Positions 43,864 to 53,399 are shown, counted from the stretch's first letter. The stretch is DNA of 56,940 bases from Desulfobacteraceae bacterium (GCA_027068085.1 JAMOUQ010000005.1:1-56940), one strand, 5' to 3'. Numbers and translations: made by a program. Notes: a model not told the origin generated them from the letters alone.

Positions 43864-44771
43864 TGCCGTTTGCCGCAGAACCGATGACCGCAGACAACCT
43901 GCTGCAAAGAACCAAAAAGGTTTTACCTCCGGGCTTTAAAGCCATGCTGAGGCCATACAGGAACCGTCTCCGCGAGCAATGGGCGCGGGCCAGCGGAGTG
44001 TTGCCGGACTTTATCATTATCGGGGGGCAGAAATGCGGGACGACTTCTCTTTACAGGTACCTTGTCCAGCATCCCGATGTGTATACCGCCCTTCGCAAGG
44101 AAATAGGTTTTTTCAATGCCAGATTCGAGCACGACCTTGGATGGTACCGGTCCCATTTCCCCGGCAGGCTGGAGAAGTTCAGGGCTGAACGCATACGGGG
44201 GCAGCGGTTTTTGACCGGTGAGGCCGACCCGGCCTATATACTCGATCCTTTCGCCCTGAAGGCGATCAAAAAGACCGTGCCGGATGTCAAGATCATCATC
44301 CTGCTGCGCGATCCGATCGACCGGGCCTTTTCCCATTATCAGCATTCTTCGCGGATAGGAGTGGAGAAACTCGGTTTTGAAGAAGCCATAGCCGCGGAAG
44401 ACCGGAGAATATCGGCCCAATGGCGGAAAATGATCCAGGGGCGGCCATATCACGGACTGACCATTTATCATTTTGCCTACCTGAGAACCGGGCACTACGG
44501 GGACCAGCTCGAAGAGGTCTACAGGGTTTTCAGCCCCGGGCAGGTCCTGGTCTTGCAGAGTGAAGCTTTTTTCGGCGACACCCAGCAGCAGTTCGAAAGG
44601 GTGCTGGAGTTCCTCGATCTTCCGGCGGCCCGGGTCGATATAGGGAAGAAACACAACCGGGGCAATTACAAGGCCCTCGATGGCAGGTTGCGCGACAGGC
44701 TGCGGAATTACTTCGAGCCGCAACTGGAAAAGATGCGCCTCTTTGCCGGTTCAATCAGATGGGATAGCTGA
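43851..44771 (+). CDS. Sulfotransferase (1)
   Basis: A 306-residue PAPS-dependent sulfotransferase. The 5'-phosphosulfate loop is IIIGGQKCGTTSLYRYL, the 3'-phosphate motif RDPIDRAFSHYQHSSR, and GEADPAYI lies between. Overlaps the wzt stop by 13 bases, so translation is coupled; ATG 43818 or 43863 are alternatives. Probably sulfates a sugar of the exported polysaccharide. GC content is like its neighbours, unlike the two later sulfotransferases. Confidence 0.87.
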   Translation: MRPVMPFAAEPMTADNLLQRTKKVLPPGFKAMLRPYRNRLREQWARASGVLPDFIIIGGQKCGTTSLYRYLVQHPDVYTALRKEIGFFNARFEHDLGWYRSHFPGRLEKFRAERIRGQRFLTGEADPAYILDPFALKAIKKTVPDVKIIILLRDPIDRAFSHYQHSSRIGVEKLGFEEAIAAEDRRISAQWRKMIQGRPYHGLTIYHFAYLRTGHYGDQLEEVYRVFSPGQVLVLQSEAFFGDTQQQFERVLEFLDLPAARVDIGKKHNRGNYKALDGRLRDRLRNYFEPQLEKMRLFAGSIRWDS

Positions 44772-44776
44772 AGATC

Positions 44777-45661
44777 ATGCGCAACGGTAGCTCCCGGGTA
44801 AAATTCAGTGTCGTCATCCCCTGTTACAACGGCGCCGATACCATAGGCAACCTGCTTGAATCCCTCAGTAAACAGGTTTGGGACAAGCCATGGGAAGTGA
44901 TTGTCGCCGACAACCGCTCAACAGATGATTCCCGGGCGGTCATCGAAAGCTTCCGTGACAGGTTGCCAGGCCTCAGAGTTGTTGATGCCTTTGAACGCCA
45001 GGGCCAACCCTATGCCCTGAACACCGGGGTCAGGGCCTCCCGGGGCGAGTCGGTCGCTTTTTGCGACGTGGATGACGAGACCGGAGAAGGTTGGCTGGCG
45101 GCCATGGGAAACGCGCTGGAAAAACACGATTTCGTGGCGGCCAGGTTCGATTTCGAGAAACTCAATCCTGCCTGGACCATCAGGTACAGGCCCAATCCCC
45201 AGAAAGACGGGCTTCAGCAATACAAAAATCCGCCCTTTTTACCCCACGCCGGCGGAGGGAGCCTTGGAGTAAAGAGGTTCCTGTTCGATCTGGCAGGGGG
45301 CTTCGACGAAGATTTTCCGGCCCTGCACGATACCGATTTCTGCTGGAAGGCCCAGCTTGCGGGCTACGAGCTTCATTTCGTTCCCGAAGCGGTCATGCAT
45401 ATTCGCCTGCGGGATACCCTGGGCGGCCTTTTCAGGCAGGCGAGCTACTATGGGGAATACAACGTAAAGCTGTATACCAGGTATCGTTCCATGGGGATGC
45501 CGGAACTGTCATGGCGCGCGGGGGCCCGGCAATGGAAAAGGTTGCTTCGCAGGCTTCCCGGATTGAGACACGCTTCGGAGCGGCCGCAGGTAATCAGGAG
45601 TCTGGGGTGGCGTCTCGGCCGGCTCAAGGGCTGTATCAAATATCGCACGACAGCGTTGTAG
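44777..45661 (+). CDS. Family 2 glycosyltransferase
   Basis: A 294-residue GT-A fold enzyme. FSVVIPCYNGADTIGNLLESL, VIVADNRSTDDS, and the metal-binding AFCDVDDETGEGW segment; GGFDEDFPALHDTDFCWKAQLAGYEL is the acceptor region with the ED-type acid. It follows sulfotransferase 1 by 5 bases. Expected to add one sugar to the repeat unit at the inner face of the membrane. Confidence 0.88.
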   Translation: MRNGSSRVKFSVVIPCYNGADTIGNLLESLSKQVWDKPWEVIVADNRSTDDSRAVIESFRDRLPGLRVVDAFERQGQPYALNTGVRASRGESVAFCDVDDETGEGWLAAMGNALEKHDFVAARFDFEKLNPAWTIRYRPNPQKDGLQQYKNPPFLPHAGGGSLGVKRFLFDLAGGFDEDFPALHDTDFCWKAQLAGYELHFVPEAVMHIRLRDTLGGLFRQASYYGEYNVKLYTRYRSMGMPELSWRAGARQWKRLLRRLPGLRHASERPQVIRSLGWRLGRLKGCIKYRTTAL

Positions 45662-45671
45662 AAAATTCTGG

Positions 45672-46454
45672 TTGCCGTTTAGGGCGCGGAAGGTGAACGG
45701 TATCGGCTGGCATAAACCAAAACGTCTATGGAATCGTCTGGTTGCAAAGTCACTGGGCACCGTCACCGGTGTTGAAACCGGTGCCGCGGCCGTCGCCCTG
45801 ACTTTTGACGACGGCCCTGATCCTGACTCGACCGTCAGGCTGGCCGAAGCCCTGGAGAAACACGGAGCCCGGGGAACATTTTTCGTGGTGGGCCGGTCGG
45901 CCCGGCGTTACCCGGAGCTGCTCGAAAGGCTGGCCGGCGGCGGCCATGCCATCGGCAACCATTCCTGGGGCCACCGTTCTTTTCCGACTTTGAGCAGCAG
46001 GCAGAGACGGAAGCAGATAAGGCTGTGTGAAAAGGCAATTCGGCCTTACGGCAGCAAAATTTTCAGGCCCCCTTTCGGTCATCAGGATCTGCGCTCCCGG
46101 TTCGATCTTCTGCTTGCCGGCTACAAGGTAGTTACCTGGAGTTTTCTGGCCGAGGACTGGCTTGATCTTGATGCCGGCCGGATCCTCGCAAAGATTGAAG
46201 CCAAAATCAGGCCCGGTTCCATAATTCTTTTACATGACGCCCTTTTTGCATATCTCGACCGGAAATACACCGACAGGTCAGCGACAGTGGAAGCCGTGGA
46301 AGAACTGCTGGAACGCCGGGGCCGGAGCTATGACTTTGTCACCGTGCCGCAGCTGCTCGCAATGGGTAAGCCCCGCATGGTTGACTGGCGCAGGCTGCCC
46401 GACAGAAAATGGATGAAGAAGTTAAACCAGGCGGAAAACCGGCAACCTTTTTGA
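45672..46454 (+). CDS. Polysaccharide deacetylase (CE4)
   Basis: A 260-residue CE4 deacetylase. TFDDGPD holds the catalytic and metal Asp (46-47), GNHSWGHRSFP the HxxxH zinc pair (H97 and H101), RPPFGHQD and ILLHD the later motifs. No clear signal peptide or membrane anchor, so it may act on lipid-linked precursors in the cytoplasm or be secreted another way. TTG 45672 is the start; GTG 45693 is possible. It would free amino groups on N-acetylated sugars. Confidence 0.87.
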   Translation: MPFRARKVNGIGWHKPKRLWNRLVAKSLGTVTGVETGAAAVALTFDDGPDPDSTVRLAEALEKHGARGTFFVVGRSARRYPELLERLAGGGHAIGNHSWGHRSFPTLSSRQRRKQIRLCEKAIRPYGSKIFRPPFGHQDLRSRFDLLLAGYKVVTWSFLAEDWLDLDAGRILAKIEAKIRPGSIILLHDALFAYLDRKYTDRSATVEAVEELLERRGRSYDFVTVPQLLAMGKPRMVDWRRLPDRKWMKKLNQAENRQPF

Positions 46455-46463
46455 CGGGACGTG

Positions 46464-47159
46464 ATGGATATCTTCAGAAAATACTGGCCCAACCGCTGGC
46501 AGCGCTTTTTGCTCAGGCGCTGGACACTCTTTTGGTTGGGGCTTTCGGGCATGGGATTCAAGGGACGTCTGGCCGGTCGCCTGGCAACCATCTTCGTTCC
46601 GCCGTTCAAGGAGCGTATGCACCTTGCCAAGATGAACCCGCGGGGTTTTGTGGAGCCCTCGGCCCGTATCTGCCATTCTGATCTGAAGCTCGGCAAAAAA
46701 TGTTTTATCGGTGAAAGGGTGGTTATCTACAACAGAAAACATGGCGGACCGGTGAGACTCGGAGACAACGTCTCCATCTACCAGGACGTGGTTCTGGAGA
46801 CCGGCAGGTCCGGTTCGATAGTGATCGAAGAACGGGCCAGTGTCCATCCGGGTTGTTACCTCAGCGCGTTTGTCTCTTCCATCCATATCGGCAAAGGGGT
46901 TATGCTGGCCCCCCAGTGCGCTCTGTATTCCCATTCCCACGGGACCGGGCCGGACCGGCCCATACGGGAACAACCTCTGGTTTCAAAAGGGCCGATTGTA
47001 ATCGAAGATGAAGCCTGGCTGGGAGTCAAGGCAGTCGTGCTTAGCGGGGTGACCGTAGGGGAAGGAGCGGTTGTGGCGGCCGGAGCAGTTGTCACCCGGG
47101 ACGTTCCGGCAGGGGCCATCGTTGCAGGCAATCCGGCAAAAATCATCAGAATGAGATAG
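46464..47159 (+). CDS. Left-handed beta-helix (hexapeptide) acyltransferase
   Basis: A 231-residue LbH acetyltransferase of the maltose/galactoside O-acetyltransferase kind. Hexapeptide repeats run from ARICHSDLKLGKKCFIG to the C-terminal IVAGNPAKIIRMR; SHSHGTG carries the catalytic His, and WLGVKAVVLSGVTVGEGAVVAAGAVV is the classic end. ATG 46464, preceded in frame by GTG. Probably O-acetylates the polysaccharide. Confidence 0.87.
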   Translation: MDIFRKYWPNRWQRFLLRRWTLFWLGLSGMGFKGRLAGRLATIFVPPFKERMHLAKMNPRGFVEPSARICHSDLKLGKKCFIGERVVIYNRKHGGPVRLGDNVSIYQDVVLETGRSGSIVIEERASVHPGCYLSAFVSSIHIGKGVMLAPQCALYSHSHGTGPDRPIREQPLVSKGPIVIEDEAWLGVKAVVLSGVTVGEGAVVAAGAVVTRDVPAGAIVAGNPAKIIRMR

Positions 47160-47219
47160 CAAGAATATAATAAAGAAGAATATATTGGCTTTCGATAATT
47201 GATAAAAAAAGAGATAACT

Positions 47220-48110
47220 ATGCGAAAACCTGACTTTTTGTTGATAGGCGGTCAGAAGTGCGGAACAACGTGGGCCTGGAGAATGATAGAATCGCATCCC
47301 GGAACCGATCTTCCCGAAAAGAAAGAAATCCACTATTTCGGAGGTGTCGAAAATTATAAAAAAGGCAAACAATGGTATTACAGCCATTTCAGCAATATCG
47401 ATAAAGATAAAGTTACAGGTGAAGCATCGACAACTTACCTGTATGACAGGATGCCTTTCTGGCACAATGACTCGAACAAAATAGAGTATGATGATGACCT
47501 GCCGTCAATACCGGAAATAGTGCGTTCGGAATTGCCGGATGTCAAAATCATTGCTATCCTGAGAAATCCGGTTGCGCGGGCAAAGTCTGCCTATTTGCAC
47601 GTACTGAGAGTTGCGGCAAGAAATCATTTGGTAAGAGACGAAATGCTGAAAGTATGGTGGAGCCTGAAAAAGATAGCTCTGGACGCCCCCAAGACAAGGA
47701 TCCTCGAATATGGTTTTTACCATAAACATCTGTCAGAGTGGTATCGTGTTTTTCCGAAAGAACAAATCAGGGTATACATCTATGAAGATGATTTGCTGCC
47801 AAACCCGATGATGGTTTTAAAGGATCTGTACGGTTTCCTTGATCTCGATAGCAGTCACGTTCCGGAGGATATAGTTAAAAAGTACAATATTTCCTGGGGA
47901 ATAGCCAGTATTTTCCTGACCTATTTTTTACCCGGTGGTTTGAAAAGCAGGGGACACAACAAGATTACCAGGTTTCTGGACAATTCTGCGATTGCGAGCA
48001 AGGCGCTTGAATATCAGATCGATGATGACTTTCTCAAGATGCAATATGCTGAAGAAAAAGAAAAATTGGAACATCTGCTCGGCCGGCCGATTTCATGGGA
48101 TTATTCATGA
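47220..48110 (+). CDS. Sulfotransferase (2)
   Basis: A 296-residue sulfotransferase. FLLIGGQKCGTTWAWRM is the PAPS 5' loop and ILRNPVARAKSAYLH the 3' motif. AAAAGAG precedes ATG 47220; the frame extends to TTG 47199. This stretch is AT-rich (many AAA, ATA, GAT codons) compared with genes before 47160, suggesting later acquisition. It is not a close copy of sulfotransferase 1. Confidence 0.85.
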   Translation: MRKPDFLLIGGQKCGTTWAWRMIESHPGTDLPEKKEIHYFGGVENYKKGKQWYYSHFSNIDKDKVTGEASTTYLYDRMPFWHNDSNKIEYDDDLPSIPEIVRSELPDVKIIAILRNPVARAKSAYLHVLRVAARNHLVRDEMLKVWWSLKKIALDAPKTRILEYGFYHKHLSEWYRVFPKEQIRVYIYEDDLLPNPMMVLKDLYGFLDLDSSHVPEDIVKKYNISWGIASIFLTYFLPGGLKSRGHNKITRFLDNSAIASKALEYQIDDDFLKMQYAEEKEKLEHLLGRPISWDYS

Positions 48111-48133
48111 GGAAGAAAGAAATATGCTCATAA

Positions 48134-48319
48134 AGTCAGCAAAATGCCGGTTACGTCAGGCATTACAGAAGAACCATCATCCCGGACGAATCGTTTTCCC
48201 CGGCCATCTTGTTCAATTCGATAGTAAATTCAGGCAAACATTTTGCGCGTAAATTCGATCAGAGTGTGGACTCCGTAATTCTGGACAGGCTGGACATGAA
48301 TGCCTCTCGTGAAGCATAA
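48134..48319 (+). pseudogene. Remnant of a Core-2/I-branching (GT14-like) glycosyltransferase
   Basis: One frame after an in-frame TAA reads YVRHYRRTIIPDESFSPAILFNSIVNSG and ends at TAA (48317-48319). RxTxxPDESF...NS matches the conserved C-terminal core of GT14 beta-1,6-N-acetylglucosaminyltransferases. There is no start codon and the N-terminal 200 or so residues are gone. It fills the 227-base gap between two sulfotransferase genes, so a rearrangement has occurred here. Confidence 0.5.
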
Positions 48320-48337
48320 AACCGGTAAAGGAAGAAT

Positions 48338-49264
48338 ATGATGAACAACTTATTAAAAATTTTCAAACGAAAGAAATCTGAAAATAACAAACAAGTTGAC
48401 TACAAAGAAAATCGGCTGCCAATGCCCAATGAGAATGTGTTAAGAGTATGTAAGAATATTCGTGGCGAGAACAAACCCGCTTCAATAATTATTCATGGCG
48501 TAATGAGAAGGTCAGGAACGAATTATGTGGGCGATTTATTAAACCTTCATCCGGATTTATGCGGCTTCCCGAACCAGATTTGGGAGGTGCCTTTTTTGAA
48601 GACGACAGGAAATCTGCTGGATGCTCAAAATGAATTCTTAAATGGCTACCACAGAAACCGGGAAAGAATAGGCGAGGGGGAATTTTTACCTCTTTTTGGA
48701 GCCTCCTTCATTGCCTACCTGTATTCATTTGTTCCCGAAGATAAAAGAATGCTTCTGAAAGTTCCAAGTGTGGAGTATATCGCATATTTCAAAAACGTAT
48801 TTCCGTTTGAAAAGGCAATTGTTCTCCAAAGAGACGGCAGAGATGTCGTGGCTTCCACAATCAGGACCTGGCCAAACATGAATTTTCAGGATGTATGCTA
48901 TTCATGGAAGACGGCCCAAGAAGAAATTATAAAGTTTATACACGATTCAAACTCAGAGCAAATATGCTTTTGCAAATTCGAAGATGCTGTTCAGGATGCG
49001 CAAAAATTTGTCAAGTCTGTGTTCCAAAAACTCAAAATTGACGATGATAGATTTCCGTATGATGAAATAGGTAATCTGCCGGTTAAGGGTTCGTCCGAGC
49101 TGAAAGTCGGTGGAAAGGTTACCTGGAAGGCGCAAGAAAGACCAAAGAACTTTAATCCGATAGGCAGATGGACAAACTGGAACAATCAACAGAAAAGAAC
49201 TTTTAAAAATATTTGCGGAGAGACTCTAATTAAGGCCGGTTATGCAAAAGATATGAACTGGTAA
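48338..49264 (+). CDS. Sulfotransferase (3)
   Basis: A 308-residue sulfotransferase-fold protein. IIIHGVMRRSGTNYVGDLL is the PAPS loop and VLQRDGRDVVASTIRTW the 3'-phosphate motif. AAAGGAAG is 4 bases before the ATG pair. AT-rich and unlike the other two in sequence, so it may target a different sugar position. N-terminal 35 residues are polar and lysine-rich. Confidence 0.8.
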   Translation: MMNNLLKIFKRKKSENNKQVDYKENRLPMPNENVLRVCKNIRGENKPASIIIHGVMRRSGTNYVGDLLNLHPDLCGFPNQIWEVPFLKTTGNLLDAQNEFLNGYHRNRERIGEGEFLPLFGASFIAYLYSFVPEDKRMLLKVPSVEYIAYFKNVFPFEKAIVLQRDGRDVVASTIRTWPNMNFQDVCYSWKTAQEEIIKFIHDSNSEQICFCKFEDAVQDAQKFVKSVFQKLKIDDDRFPYDEIGNLPVKGSSELKVGGKVTWKAQERPKNFNPIGRWTNWNNQQKRTFKNICGETLIKAGYAKDMNW

Positions 49265-49295
49265 TGATATAGAGACCAATAACAGAGAAATAAAT

Positions 49296-50207
49296 ATGAC
49301 ACTAGTTACAATCGGCATTCCGACTTACAACCGCGCCCTCGGCTATTTCAGGGAAACCCTTGAAAGCGCACTGGCCCAGACGTATCCCGACATTGAAATA
49401 ATAGTTGCCGACAACGGTTCGACCGACCACACGCCGGATCTGGTCGCGTCATATCAGGATAAGCGGATAAGGTACTTCCGGCAGGAAAGAAACATAGACC
49501 CCAATGACAATTTCAACTTTTGCCTCCGGCAGGCAAGGGGAGATTATTTCCTCCTGTTGCACGATGACGATCTGATCGACGACGATTTCGTCGCGACATG
49601 CATGGAAAAAGCGGCAGGCAATACCGCGGCAGGCATTATCCAGACGGGAACCAGGCTCATAGATCACAAGGGACGGGTACTTAACGAGAACCGAAACCTG
49701 CTGGAAGCAGACAGCACGTACGATTTTGTCAAAGGCTGGTTCGAAAACAAAACAGCTCTTTACCTTTGCAGCACGCTGTACAACACAAGGATGCTAAAAG
49801 AGATCGGAGGCTTCAGCTCACCGCACAATCTTTTCCAGGACGTGGTGGCCACGGTGAGGTTGGTGGGCCTTGGAGGCAGGCTGGGATGCAGGCCCGTCAA
49901 AGCTTCTTATCGCAGGCATGGCTCGAACCGGGGGGATTCGGTCAAGGTAATGCACTGGTGCCAAGACTGTGCTTTCCTCCTGGATCTCATCTGCCGGCTT
50001 TCGCCGGGCCACGAAGATGAAATCAGGCGGATCGGCAGCGTGTATTTCAGCCGCAAGTGCTACCGTAAAGCAACGGGGATTAAAAATCCCGTCCGGAGAT
50101 TTATCACCTATTTCAGAATATACAGGTTTTTCGGAAATTCATGTTCCCCCCGCGAAATTGTCCGTACCAACGACTGGAAGGCGCTTAAAAATATTTTCAG
50201 CCGGTAA
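49296..50207 (+). CDS. Family 2 glycosyltransferase
   Basis: A 303-residue GT-A enzyme. VTIGIPTYNRALGYFRETLESAL, IIVADNGSTDHT, and the metal-binding HDDDLIDDDF; SSPHNLFQDVVATVRLVGLGG is the acceptor region. GC-rich again relative to the preceding AT-rich genes. It precedes the asparagine-synthase-like gene by 33 bases. Confidence 0.87.
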   Translation: MTLVTIGIPTYNRALGYFRETLESALAQTYPDIEIIVADNGSTDHTPDLVASYQDKRIRYFRQERNIDPNDNFNFCLRQARGDYFLLLHDDDLIDDDFVATCMEKAAGNTAAGIIQTGTRLIDHKGRVLNENRNLLEADSTYDFVKGWFENKTALYLCSTLYNTRMLKEIGGFSSPHNLFQDVVATVRLVGLGGRLGCRPVKASYRRHGSNRGDSVKVMHWCQDCAFLLDLICRLSPGHEDEIRRIGSVYFSRKCYRKATGIKNPVRRFITYFRIYRFFGNSCSPREIVRTNDWKALKNIFSR

Positions 50208-50240
50208 CGGATGGTTCTCCGCAAAACGGAGGTGCTGAGA

Positions 50241-52142
50241 ATGAATATTTTCATAGTGGGTTGGCAGGCCGCAGCGGAAGACTTTGACAGGGTCAAATCG
50301 GAATTTTCCAACATTCAAGGACTTTACCCGTCTCTGGACCCGGAAACAACCGTTTTTGAAAAAATCATGCCGGATGTTTTTTACGGAAGCCTCAGCCATG
50401 GGGCCGATGTTGCGGCGCCCAGGAAATACCTGCACCGGGATCAAAAAAATGTGGTCCTTTACGACGGCTGCCTTGTGGACATGCAGGATGGTTTCCCGGC
50501 CCACGATGCATCCCGGCTGGCAAAACACTGGGATGATCTTCCCCGGAGACTGGAAGGCCAGTTCGCCGCGGTAAAGATAAATCGAATCTCTGGCAAGCTC
50601 CAGGTAATGACCGACCCTTTGGGCACTTACCAGGTATACTATCTTAACCGGGGCTCTTGCTGGTTTGTCAGCAACAATCTGTACCTGCTTTGCCGATTTG
50701 CCGGAGAATCGGCGCTTGATCCTGATGGAGTGAGCCTTTTCCTGGCCACAAGCGGTTATGGCAAAGATTTTACGGTATTTGAAAATATCAAAGTCATCAC
50801 CGCCGGACAGATCTGGAGATGGAGCAAGGGGCGGGCATATCCGGCAAAGCATTTTTATTGCAGGCCGGAAGAGTTTATTTTCCCCAAGAAAAAAACATTT
50901 TCGGAATCGCAGCTGTTGGATCTTGCCGAAACCCTTGCGCGGCCCTGCAAAATACTGGCCCGCTATTTCGGATCCCTGGAGGCGCCCATTACCGCGGGCA
51001 AGGATTCGCGGTTCATGACAGCCCTTCTGATGCACGAATCCATACCGGCACAATATTTCTCCGCCGGCGCACCGGGCCAGAATGACGTAAGGATAGGCAG
51101 ACTGATTGCCAATCGTTTCGGCCTGCCGCACCGGGTAAAGGCCCATGATACGGCCCTGCTGTCATCCGGCTGGGATTTTCTGACCCGCAAATTCGTTACC
51201 CAGACAGACGGTTCAGTCAGTCTCGCCCACATAGCCAATATACTTGATCAGCCTGAACATATTGAAAATCTTGGCATTCACCTTTACGGTATCGGCGGGG
51301 AAAATGCCCGCAAAAGCATCGATGACCGGCAGTTTTACCTGCACCGGCCGACCCTTTCTTATTTGCAGGAATACATGTTCGGTCACATAGCCGGCAAGAA
51401 AAGACGCAACCTGCTCAAGCCGGTGGTTTACGAGCATGTAAGAAAGTACGCTTACGATGTAATAAAAAGATTCTGGGACTACGGATTCCCGCCGCTTGAT
51501 GTGTTCAAGGCCCGCAGCGTATTTGAAAGATCCCCGCGCTGGTCGGGACCGAACTTCAAGCAGGTGATGATGAGTACCGATGTGTTTTCTCCCTTTTGCG
51601 TGCGGGCGTTCGCAGAGGCAGCTTTTCAGATTCATGCCCTGCGAAGGTATGCCGATTACCTGCACTACCGGTTGATAAAAACCCTGAACCCCGAACTGTG
51701 GGCCATCGAACTTACCGTGCCGTGGAAAACCCAGCATCCGCTGGCAACCATGGCGGGTTTTATTGTCCATCCTTTAAAGCAAAAACTGGCCATCCGTTCC
51801 AGGCTGCGGAAAATGCTGGGTAAGCAGAAGGCTTCACCCAAAGGGCTTGATCCCGGAACAAGGCGCTTTCAGCGTTCTTCATGGCTGCAAACCAACCTTG
51901 CCAGTGTGAGATCGTTCTGCCTCGACAACACCGCGTCTGAAATATGGGATTTTGTCGATCGGGAAGAATTCGAAAGACTTACTGCCGAAGGGCAGGACGA
52001 GGAAGTAATCCGCAAAAGGCACAAAGAGCTTTATGACACGTATACCATGTTCGTTTTCTCCGGCAAGGTGAAGGAGTCCGGTCAGGTCAAAAACGTTATT
52101 CCTTCCGAGCCGTTTGCCTCCGCTCAAGGGCAGGTGTCGTGA
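50241..52142 (+). CDS. Asparagine-synthase-like protein lacking the glutaminase Cys
   Basis: A 633-residue protein with an N-terminal Ntn-like region and C-terminal asparagine-synthase ATP-pyrophosphatase domain. The mature N-terminus begins MNIF, without the Cys2 nucleophile of AsnB, so glutamine hydrolysis is unlikely. The PPi loop is TAGKDSR (251-257), in place of SGGxDS. YDGCLVDMQDG and MTDPLGTYQVYY keep family shape. GGAGG is 8 bases before ATG 50241. Such AsnB relatives in glycan loci may transfer or activate amines or carboxyls on sugars; the actual reaction here is unknown. It overlaps the next gene by 4 bases (GTGA). Confidence 0.75.
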   Translation: MNIFIVGWQAAAEDFDRVKSEFSNIQGLYPSLDPETTVFEKIMPDVFYGSLSHGADVAAPRKYLHRDQKNVVLYDGCLVDMQDGFPAHDASRLAKHWDDLPRRLEGQFAAVKINRISGKLQVMTDPLGTYQVYYLNRGSCWFVSNNLYLLCRFAGESALDPDGVSLFLATSGYGKDFTVFENIKVITAGQIWRWSKGRAYPAKHFYCRPEEFIFPKKKTFSESQLLDLAETLARPCKILARYFGSLEAPITAGKDSRFMTALLMHESIPAQYFSAGAPGQNDVRIGRLIANRFGLPHRVKAHDTALLSSGWDFLTRKFVTQTDGSVSLAHIANILDQPEHIENLGIHLYGIGGENARKSIDDRQFYLHRPTLSYLQEYMFGHIAGKKRRNLLKPVVYEHVRKYAYDVIKRFWDYGFPPLDVFKARSVFERSPRWSGPNFKQVMMSTDVFSPFCVRAFAEAAFQIHALRRYADYLHYRLIKTLNPELWAIELTVPWKTQHPLATMAGFIVHPLKQKLAIRSRLRKMLGKQKASPKGLDPGTRRFQRSSWLQTNLASVRSFCLDNTASEIWDFVDREEFERLTAEGQDEEVIRKRHKELYDTYTMFVFSGKVKESGQVKNVIPSEPFASAQGQVS

Positions 52143-53386
52143 AGATAGCCTTTTTACTGGACCGGTTCCCCGCGCTCACCCAGACCTTCGTCCTCAACCA
52201 GATTGTGGGAGCAATAGACGCCGGCCACGATGTGGATATCTACGCCATGGGCAGGGGCAGCCTGGAGAAGGTTGACCGGAGGGTTTTCGAATACGGCCTG
52301 CAGGACAGGGTCCGCTACATAATGCAGGCCCCGTCCGGGTTGCCGGAACGCCTGGTCAGGTTTGCAGGACTGGCATTGAGATATGGCCGCAGAAAGCCCG
52401 GGCCGGTCGTCAAATCGCTGAACTGGATGCGTTTCGGCCGCCAGGCGGTTTCTTTGAAACTGTTTTTCAAGGTGGCCGCTTTTCTGGAAAACAGAGAGCG
52501 GTACGATATCATTCATTGCCAGTTCGGCATGCTCGGTATTGAGGCCCTTGCCATAAGGCGGACCGGCGCCGTCAAAGGCAAACTGGTTACATCTTTCAGA
52601 GGATACGACACCGAGAAGTATCTTCGCCGGAATCCCGGCGCTTATGACGAATTACTGGCAGAAGGCGACTTGTTCTTGCCTGTCTGTGACAGCTTCGCAC
52701 AATGGCTGCGTGCCCATGGATGTCCGCCGGACAGGATAAGGGTGATTTATTCGGGCATTGACTGCGGGTTTTTTAAATTCAGGCCCCGCCGGAAGATGCC
52801 CGATGAGCCGGTACGCCTGCTGACCGTGGCCCGGCTGGTTCCCAAAAAGGGTGTGCGCTACGCCATAGAGGCCGTGGCCGGCCTTTTGGCCGAAGGCAAA
52901 GACCTTTCATATACAATTATAGGAGACGGCCCCCTCAGGGAAGAACTGGAAGATCTTGTCGAATCCCGGCGGCTGCGGGGAAGAATTGATCTGGCCGGCT
53001 GGAAAGACAGGCAGGAGGTGCTGCGGTACATGGAAAAGTCGCATATCATGATTACTCCCAGCCTGACAGCGGCCGACGGGGACTGCGAAGGAATTCCCAA
53101 CGTCCTGAAAGAGGCCATGGCCATGGGGATGCCGGTAGTCGGCACGTACCACAGCGGCATTCCCGAACTTGTCCGGGACGGTGTTTGCGGACTGCTCGCA
53201 AAAGAGGGGGATGCGGCCGATCTTAAAAGGTGTATCGCCAGGCTTGTCAGTGAAGAGTCAAAATGGGAAGAATACGGTAAAAACGGACGCAGGATAATAG
53301 AGGAGCGTTTTGATAACAGGAAAGTCAACCAACAACTGCTTGAATCCTATTGCCGGCTTGTCCGGAAAGCAAAATCGATCGGCTGA
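52139..53386 (+). CDS. Family 4 glycosyltransferase
   Basis: A 415-residue GT-B enzyme (GTG start overlapping the upstream stop). IRVIYSGIDCGFFKF, LLTVARLVPKKGVRYAIEAV, and the nucleotide-sugar site EGIPNVLKEAMAMGMPVVGTYHSGIPELV with the EX7E pair. N-terminal FLLDRFPALTQTFVLNQIVG is typical of colanic-acid-type transferases. Likely retaining transfer onto the growing repeat. Confidence 0.9.
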   Translation: MKIAFLLDRFPALTQTFVLNQIVGAIDAGHDVDIYAMGRGSLEKVDRRVFEYGLQDRVRYIMQAPSGLPERLVRFAGLALRYGRRKPGPVVKSLNWMRFGRQAVSLKLFFKVAAFLENRERYDIIHCQFGMLGIEALAIRRTGAVKGKLVTSFRGYDTEKYLRRNPGAYDELLAEGDLFLPVCDSFAQWLRAHGCPPDRIRVIYSGIDCGFFKFRPRRKMPDEPVRLLTVARLVPKKGVRYAIEAVAGLLAEGKDLSYTIIGDGPLREELEDLVESRRLRGRIDLAGWKDRQEVLRYMEKSHIMITPSLTAADGDCEGIPNVLKEAMAMGMPVVGTYHSGIPELVRDGVCGLLAKEGDAADLKRCIARLVSEESKWEEYGKNGRRIIEERFDNRKVNQQLLESYCRLVRKAKSIG

Positions 53387-53399
53387 CGGTGAACGATCA

